From Chitinivibrio alkaliphilus ACht1 (lineage in GTDB: Bacteria; Fibrobacterota; Chitinivibrionia; Chitinivibrionales; Chitinivibrionaceae): 55,987 nucleotides of DNA. This document shows positions 52,301-55,987 of this stretch, piece by piece; position 1 is the stretch's first letter, and each line of letters opens with the position of its first letter. Where the stretch lies: the NCBI RefSeq assembly GCF_000474745.1, contig NZ_ASJR01000004.1, forward strand, positions 1-55,987, written 5' to 3'. Under the pieces are notes generated by a model, which had not been told where the DNA came from, ran no database searches, and saw only the letters and a program-made list of their open reading frames with translations. The position numbers were made by a program, and so were the translations under genes.

Positions 52301-54964
52301 GATGTTTGGAATGATAGCCGTGAAGTAACCTTTGATTACTCGGTACGAAAGTTGAGCACCGATCCATCACAACCAGTGACCATTGATTTTTGGGAAGATG
52401 CACACACCCTTGAAGTGGCTGCGGTTTTCGATGATGTTCGATTTGATGAAGAGATTGATGGAGCCTATGCCCATATCCGTTTAGGAGAAGACGAAAATAG
52501 CACTGAGAGAACCAAAGAGAGCATTGCTCACTTTGATTTTGATGAAACAGAGTCTTTTACGTTTGTGTTTTGGGCAGAACATCCTCGATATATTCATTCT
52601 GATATCGTGGATAATAACGAGTTCGTGGTGGAACAGCGACAGCTGCCAGATCCTGTTGCGGCCCCCTCTGATGATGAGGCCAATAACCGTGATGCTTATC
52701 ACTTCTATGATCCTCACGATATACGCATATCCCTTGAGCGTGATGCGAATTATGATGATGTGGCCCAAGGTGATTTTGTAATAGATATCAGGGGGGATAT
52801 TGATGGTGAATTGCTGGAAAAATCGGCAAACTCCCTTAATATTACCATGGATGTTATCAATGATCTCATAGATATGGGGCGGGGAACCCGTTCCCTTGAT
52901 TTCAGAGGACGAACAAATCCTGCAGAAGGGGTTGATTACTGGATCTCCAGTGATGAGCAAAACTATTCATATAATTTCAGGACAGTTGATCTTGATATTG
53001 CTGTTGTGGATGGAGATGAAGAGTCCGATGAACTGGGTATTGTCTTTTCCGCCTCGGATCCTGTAAACAATCGTCAGCTTACTGATGGACGTATCTTTTA
53101 TACCTATGAAGGTCACGACATGTCCCCCAATGTTCTTGATACTTCCGATGCATCAACCTATTCCGGCAGTGCTGACCATGGAGAGGAAATAACAATCCCC
53201 AACGGTGTAATCCTTACTGCCATAGGCTTTCGCAACGGGTATGTGCCCAATAGCCCCGATGAGGGAACAGATATTTTCATACGGGACGCAACACTTCTTA
53301 TTTCGCCGGAGGACAGAACCGCCTTTGGGGATGCCCTTGAGGTTCGTGTTCAATCAAATCTCAGTCCCATTCACTATGAGGTGTATGGTGAAACAGGGCA
53401 GATTGACGGAAACAGTGGTACGATTATTCTGGACAGGGGAGATCCCGCACCCGGTGATAGCGTGAATGTAAATTTCCGTGCCTGGGTTGAGGGGGATGAT
53501 GTAACAGAGGGTGTTGAGGAGGAGCGTCTCTATTATCGGCGCATGTTGCCTGATGTTGGCATTACTCCTTCTTCGGGAGATTATCCTGGAGATATTGAAG
53601 TCACCATGACAAACAGTGCCCCTGCGCAGGAACGAGATATCTTTTACTCCTTTGACGGTACACCTGACCGGGATGATGACCTGTATGAAGACCCCATTAC
53701 AGTTACTCCGGATATTGATGTTTTTGGTCGGGCCTTTGTAAATCCCGATGTGGTTGAATCAAACGGAGCTGGCGGATGGTTACCTTCCAACACAGAAGAA
53801 CGTAATTATCGACGTGTCACGACGGGTGTTGATGAAGGCAGTGCCTATTTTGACCGTTCTTCATCACAGGATGATCTGGATGCTGACGGAATCATAGATC
53901 TGGCAATTGTTGAGCTCGCAGATCGCTGGGATGACTTGGCCTTACCGGACAGTGTTGCCGCGGTTTTTCCTGGTACCTCAGATATTCTTGTTGTGAGTGA
54001 TGGTATTACGTGGGAAGACTCTGATGATATGGATAATAAGCGAATCCATGTCTCTCTGCCCTTTGAAGAACGTAATACCGGATTTCCCACGGATGAGTAT
54101 ATTACCTTATATGGTGCTCAGTACACAGGGAATGTTCGTGTTGCCGACTCAGTGGCTCCGGTTATTTCTCGAGCGTGGTATCTATCAGGAGATTTTGATC
54201 TTGATGGAAATAGAACTGCTGATACTCTCAAGGTACAGTTTTCAGAAGAAGTTGTGTCCTTAACGGAAGGTGCGCCCCGTGAAGATAATCTCTTTTTCTT
54301 TGGATCACTGGAAAATCCCTACACGGGAGATATTACCTTCCATGATATGAGCAACGATACGGTGTGGTTTATTGTGGAAGACCTTTCTGCCCGCATGTAT
54401 CCATACCAAGGAGATTCTCTCTGGATTCGGACTTCCTCTCCAGTTGATATTATGGATGGTGCTGGAAATGTACAGGCCACAGAATTAAACCGTCGTGTTG
54501 AAATGGATGTAGAACGTCTTCGAATTAATATTCGTATGGATGCATTTTGGATCCTTGATAACCCAGATTTTTCTGGGGTGTCATCCTATACTGATATTGG
54601 AACCCCCGTTGCGGGGAGTGATATTTCCGTGTCACTTGGTGGGGCGATTATTATCGATCCTCGTGTCCCCTTTACAGAAGAGCAAGTCCTTTCTAGTGAT
54701 TTTGATGCGCAGGTAACAATCCTAGATGAGGTGGGGAATACAGTTGTTTCTACGTCCGGTAAAGATGACGATCAGTCAAATATAGAAGTTGTTCCGCTTA
54801 TGTATGATGGGCGTTATGTGATTGCCATTGCATGGGATGGAACAAATCGTAATGGTCGTCAAGTGCATGCCCGTTCCTATAAAGTACATGCGCGGACGGT
54901 ATGGCCCGGTATCGATGGCTCCATACGAGTGAACGGAGTTATTCCTGTAATGAAAGATTATTAA
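49328..54964 (+). CDS. Giant secreted surface protein with chitobiase-type, DxDxDG and FlgD-like domains
   Basis: An 1878-residue exported protein with a signal peptide (TWVLLLLLCFVGGVHA). The first 700 residues form a domain of unknown type, with a DUF4159/GATase-like feel (VIYINAGASW, GIGVLTVGDGS, RRLGMLGFQPTYL). Beta-sandwich modules follow from about 700 to 1400. A chitobiase/CHB_HEX_C-type module lies near 1408-1475 (PSSGDYPGDIEVTMT, FYSFDGTPD). Calcium-type loops DDLDADGIIDLA (near 1514) and GDFDLDGNRTADTLKV (near 1621) each precede strand-rich units, and a FlgD-like Ig end follows (about 1798-1878, WDGTNRNGRQV). It is very acidic. Likely a cell-surface or matrix protein, plausibly T9SS cargo, although the extreme C-terminus is not a textbook sorting domain. 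It is a single-gene unit closed by a strong terminator. Confidence 0.8.
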   Translation: MKTVQQTWVLLLLLCFVGGVHAVSIDDLNLAIIWNQNTTMDKAHTPYRLWRELVNEGSEEDRQGWREAPEIGKAQLKFYLAALSNGAVSVDPDNSLDAAGVPEELSYGDGFSYEGNDGVLTNLAVYNNSHFYSNDFDLDRLYSDFGGERPDAVIYINAGASWSEPGEDNGLFDLLLDAAEEGIGVLTVGDGSVGDARNIDPSRETFPVMGVQNWYRLKAFSDATIREFNFLEQTDFTVHPDFETPDVVHLRLDSVEGEERYRIALGEYQSALPADEDIIYEARMVQRPGGDGDQGHWDDSYYDPGDGKWFEYNTMEVLRRNDNIYSEDGNDVIINHANGEWSIYAKAVDVIEQDLYAPEMSAGVYNNHDVILGYDTLPGNERIYIVDETSWSSVADFGAELWIDGEILTRYGEALPGLESRSDLELYGEFTTVGGRDVFRFTRDYTVVSPYTDREILVIAEGRQIAGFSPGDPGEDLIWYNTDNPNEPTNYFGSYASGGYKDLQIVLFPDEYDDNATGQIFNNVFPSLAGESTLEFRDWEHTQDRTGRLRAAADIWAFNENLDLRSFEELFDQDAEFAKDAYYVNYLGKQVAGREGYPHFVTPPGSTDEEPLYPLPSDVDPVQFEFSYPASEKRHDLHGYDEDGKLYHAVSVVQTGQRRLGMLGFQPTYLKDVSTVMGMLEDITRWIAVDDWRYPDPQINFVYEGATEPADGRLVYTDVDEIELQVDFTVKGQDLRDSRYDAILKVTYNGETEELSIDNYTRNAGEEVDIHTFNLREAFDVDPTENDAQNISLNAYIEPTSPRFIRGKSEGSLTLRKLAPPSFDADDDQFEESIEVRISQTGDVDGNAVSDEVTIEVTDPKVDAGLSEFAYTLNQGGTVRAFASADRYLNSERNESSSFTQEATMPAPQADSTDGTLLFANDTVTLFVDLSSLDSEPDYEIEYTVTYDGTTVISTRGDRNESVEILLEGFIDRETRAVTDFTVTAKTIGIDDVWNDSREVTFDYSVRKLSTDPSQPVTIDFWEDAHTLEVAAVFDDVRFDEEIDGAYAHIRLGEDENSTERTKESIAHFDFDETESFTFVFWAEHPRYIHSDIVDNNEFVVEQRQLPDPVAAPSDDEANNRDAYHFYDPHDIRISLERDANYDDVAQGDFVIDIRGDIDGELLEKSANSLNITMDVINDLIDMGRGTRSLDFRGRTNPAEGVDYWISSDEQNYSYNFRTVDLDIAVVDGDEESDELGIVFSASDPVNNRQLTDGRIFYTYEGHDMSPNVLDTSDASTYSGSADHGEEITIPNGVILTAIGFRNGYVPNSPDEGTDIFIRDATLLISPEDRTAFGDALEVRVQSNLSPIHYEVYGETGQIDGNSGTIILDRGDPAPGDSVNVNFRAWVEGDDVTEGVEEERLYYRRMLPDVGITPSSGDYPGDIEVTMTNSAPAQERDIFYSFDGTPDRDDDLYEDPITVTPDIDVFGRAFVNPDVVESNGAGGWLPSNTEERNYRRVTTGVDEGSAYFDRSSSQDDLDADGIIDLAIVELADRWDDLALPDSVAAVFPGTSDILVVSDGITWEDSDDMDNKRIHVSLPFEERNTGFPTDEYITLYGAQYTGNVRVADSVAPVISRAWYLSGDFDLDGNRTADTLKVQFSEEVVSLTEGAPREDNLFFFGSLENPYTGDITFHDMSNDTVWFIVEDLSARMYPYQGDSLWIRTSSPVDIMDGAGNVQATELNRRVEMDVERLRINIRMDAFWILDNPDFSGVSSYTDIGTPVAGSDISVSLGGAIIIDPRVPFTEEQVLSSDFDAQVTILDEVGNTVVSTSGKDDDQSNIEVVPLMYDGRYVIAIAWDGTNRNGRQVHARSYKVHARTVWPGIDGSIRVNGVIPVMKDY

Positions 54965-54988
54965 CGGGGCTTTTCCTCTTTTTATTTG

Positions 54989-55018
54989 GCTCCTCCCATT
55001 GGGAGGAGCTTTTTTTTT
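54989..55018 (+). terminator. Strong intrinsic terminator after the giant surface gene
   Basis: A perfect 9-bp stem GCTCCTCCC / GGGAGGAGC with loop ATT, followed by nine Ts, 25 bases past the stop. Confidence 0.95.
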
Positions 55019-55042
55019 CTGCGGATTCGGTGCAAAAAAATA

Positions 55043-55071
55043 TTGCCTTCCATGGTGAAACATGGTATACT
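55043..55071 (+). promoter_or_regulatory. Sigma-70 type promoter for the gene at 55112
   Basis: TTGCCT, 17 bases, TATACT, which is close to the consensus with ideal spacing. It lies just past a strong terminator. The expected start near 55078 gives a leader of about 34 bases. Confidence 0.7.
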
Positions 55072-55111
55072 CAGAAGTCTGGTGTATGGCAAGTGTTCAC
55101 TCGGAGGATGT

Positions 55112-55987
55112 GTGAAATATGTAGGTATTCTTCTCTGTTTCATGGTAACAGCTCTCTCGGCGGCTCCTCTCGTTTCTTTGGAGAACACGCGTATTGTGCA
55201 GGATGATTGGGGAGTTTCTTACGAATGGGGGCGTTTGCCCATCGACTCTTCCGGAGTATATCGTGTAGAAAGTGATGTGAAAGTTGTGTACGCTGATCTT
55301 GATAATCTTGCCCTCTTAATTCCACCATCTCCCTATCCCATGGAAGTATTTATAAATGATGCCCTGGTGTATGTTTATGGAGATTTAGAAGATACACAGT
55401 GTTTAGCCAACTTTTCACCTGCCTTTGTACGCTTGGGGCCCGAACTCATTACGCCAGATCAAACGAATCAATTTACGGTATATTTTTACACCGATGGAGA
55501 ACGGGTCGCCCTGCCGGAATTTCGCATTGGTAGTCAGGAGCGTATCGAACGGAGATATCTTCTTCAGAAGCTACTCAACAGTACATTTATTCAGCTTCTT
55601 TCGCTCAACTCTTTGATCCTCTTTAGTGTGTTTATTATGCTCTCCTTTTATACCAAGTATAAAACAAAAATATATCGTTATTACGCCCTTCTTTCTCTTT
55701 TTATCGGTTTGGCCTATATCCCCTTCGTATTTAACTACAGTACAGCTCCTGAAATCTTTTTAACAAAGGTATCTAAATCATCTTTCGTCCTTGCAGCTTA
55801 CTTTATATTCCTTTTTTGTATACACCTGTATCGAATACAGGTATGGATCTTTCTGAAACGGCTCTTAGCTTTTTTCTCCTTTGCAGGGGTTGTGCTTATT
55901 TTTGCACAGCAGACAAAATATGCTGTTAATGACACCTTTGCTTTTTTTATGGTGATGCAGATTCTTCCACTTTTTCTTTTCGCGACA
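55112..55987 (+). CDS. 7TM sensor-like membrane protein (7TMR-DISM-type), 3' end outside the window
   Basis: An open frame of 292 codons from a GTG with GGAGG four bases upstream, running off the window end. A signal peptide (KYVGILLCFMVTALSA) is followed by a periplasmic beta-sandwich-like domain of about 150 residues (ending near FRIGSQERIERR). Consecutive membrane helices then begin (FIQLLSLNSLILFSVFIMLSF, YYALLSLFIGLAYIPFVF, SFVLAAYFIFLFCIHLY, LLAFFSFAGVVLIFA, FAFFMVMQILPLFLF). This is the pattern of 7TMR-DISM sensors, which usually end in a kinase, GGDEF, PP2C or HTH output domain. The output part is not in view. Confidence 0.75.
   Translation, partial: MKYVGILLCFMVTALSAAPLVSLENTRIVQDDWGVSYEWGRLPIDSSGVYRVESDVKVVYADLDNLALLIPPSPYPMEVFINDALVYVYGDLEDTQCLANFSPAFVRLGPELITPDQTNQFTVYFYTDGERVALPEFRIGSQERIERRYLLQKLLNSTFIQLLSLNSLILFSVFIMLSFYTKYKTKIYRYYALLSLFIGLAYIPFVFNYSTAPEIFLTKVSKSSFVLAAYFIFLFCIHLYRIQVWIFLKRLLAFFSFAGVVLIFAQQTKYAVNDTFAFFMVMQILPLFLFAT

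Noticed and set aside
49328-54964. Dockerin/cellulosome scaffold
   Set aside because: The DxDxDG loops are single and embedded in beta-rich units, without the paired F-hand repeats and helices of dockerins.

Overview
The window is a gene-dense stretch of about 56 kb from a Gram-negative bacterium. The strongest taxonomic cue is a full-length SprA-type outer-membrane translocon (type IX secretion, T9SS) next to proteins with FlgD-like Ig C-termini, PorV-like barrels, a SUMF1/FGE-domain protein and a giant surface protein with DxDxDG repeats. With two sigma-28-type promoters in front of motility-associated small genes, this suggests the Fibrobacterota neighbourhood, perhaps a flagellated Chitinivibrionia-like lineage. 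That placement is inference. No rRNA, tRNA, insertion sequence, phage gene or CRISPR array was seen.

Layout. 77-2291 (-): a LacI-type sensor, linker and GAF-GGDEF diguanylate cyclase, broken at homopolymers. 2418-5876 (-): a YjfB-like motility protein with its own sigma-28 promoter, a radical SAM protein, and a secreted patatin-POTRA-barrel protein. 5948-8054 (+): an envelope protein and a lipoprotein. 8058-9406 (-): a membrane-anchored AraC regulator. 9485-10489 (+): a PorV-like barrel. 10496-11955 (-): queF-apbE. 12091-22776 (+): a long co-directional run of REC-GAF-GAF-HD-GYP, EamA transporter, LolA-like carrier, protein with T9SS-like C-terminus, two PorV/PorQ-like barrels, small OMP, smpB, amidase, murI, yebC. 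22791-22855: a structured-RNA candidate. 22935-24232: membrane-anchored CapA-like protein (frameshifted). 24316-35096 (+): ftsH, folP, a SUMF1 protein on an (ADSLAR)19 stalk, and sprA. 35168-35857: a DUF5610-like protein with a sigma-28-type promoter. 35891-37742 (-): pdxJ and a degenerate YibQ-type deacetylase. 37829-42450 (+): miaA, two less-known genes, efp, glgC. 42495-46866 (-): TPR protein, membrane AraC regulator, ahcY, small membrane protein. 46950-48868 (+): pepA-tadA. 49328-54964: 1878-residue surface protein. 55112 to end: start of a 7TM sensor-like protein.

How it fits together. The most interesting unit is ftsH-folP-SUMF1 stalk-sprA. T9SS PorK/GldK/GldJ proteins also carry SUMF1/FGE-type domains. 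Here such a domain sits on an inner-membrane anchor plus a helical stalk long enough to approach periplasm width, encoded immediately before the SprA translocon. PorV-like proteins and putative T9SS cargo are encoded elsewhere in the window. This could be a divergent T9SS architecture.

A caution on quality: five independent places look like one missing base in a homopolymer (C7, A6, A8, T6, A7), all in the same direction. Sequencing under-calls are the simplest explanation, and several gene starts and ends depend on it.
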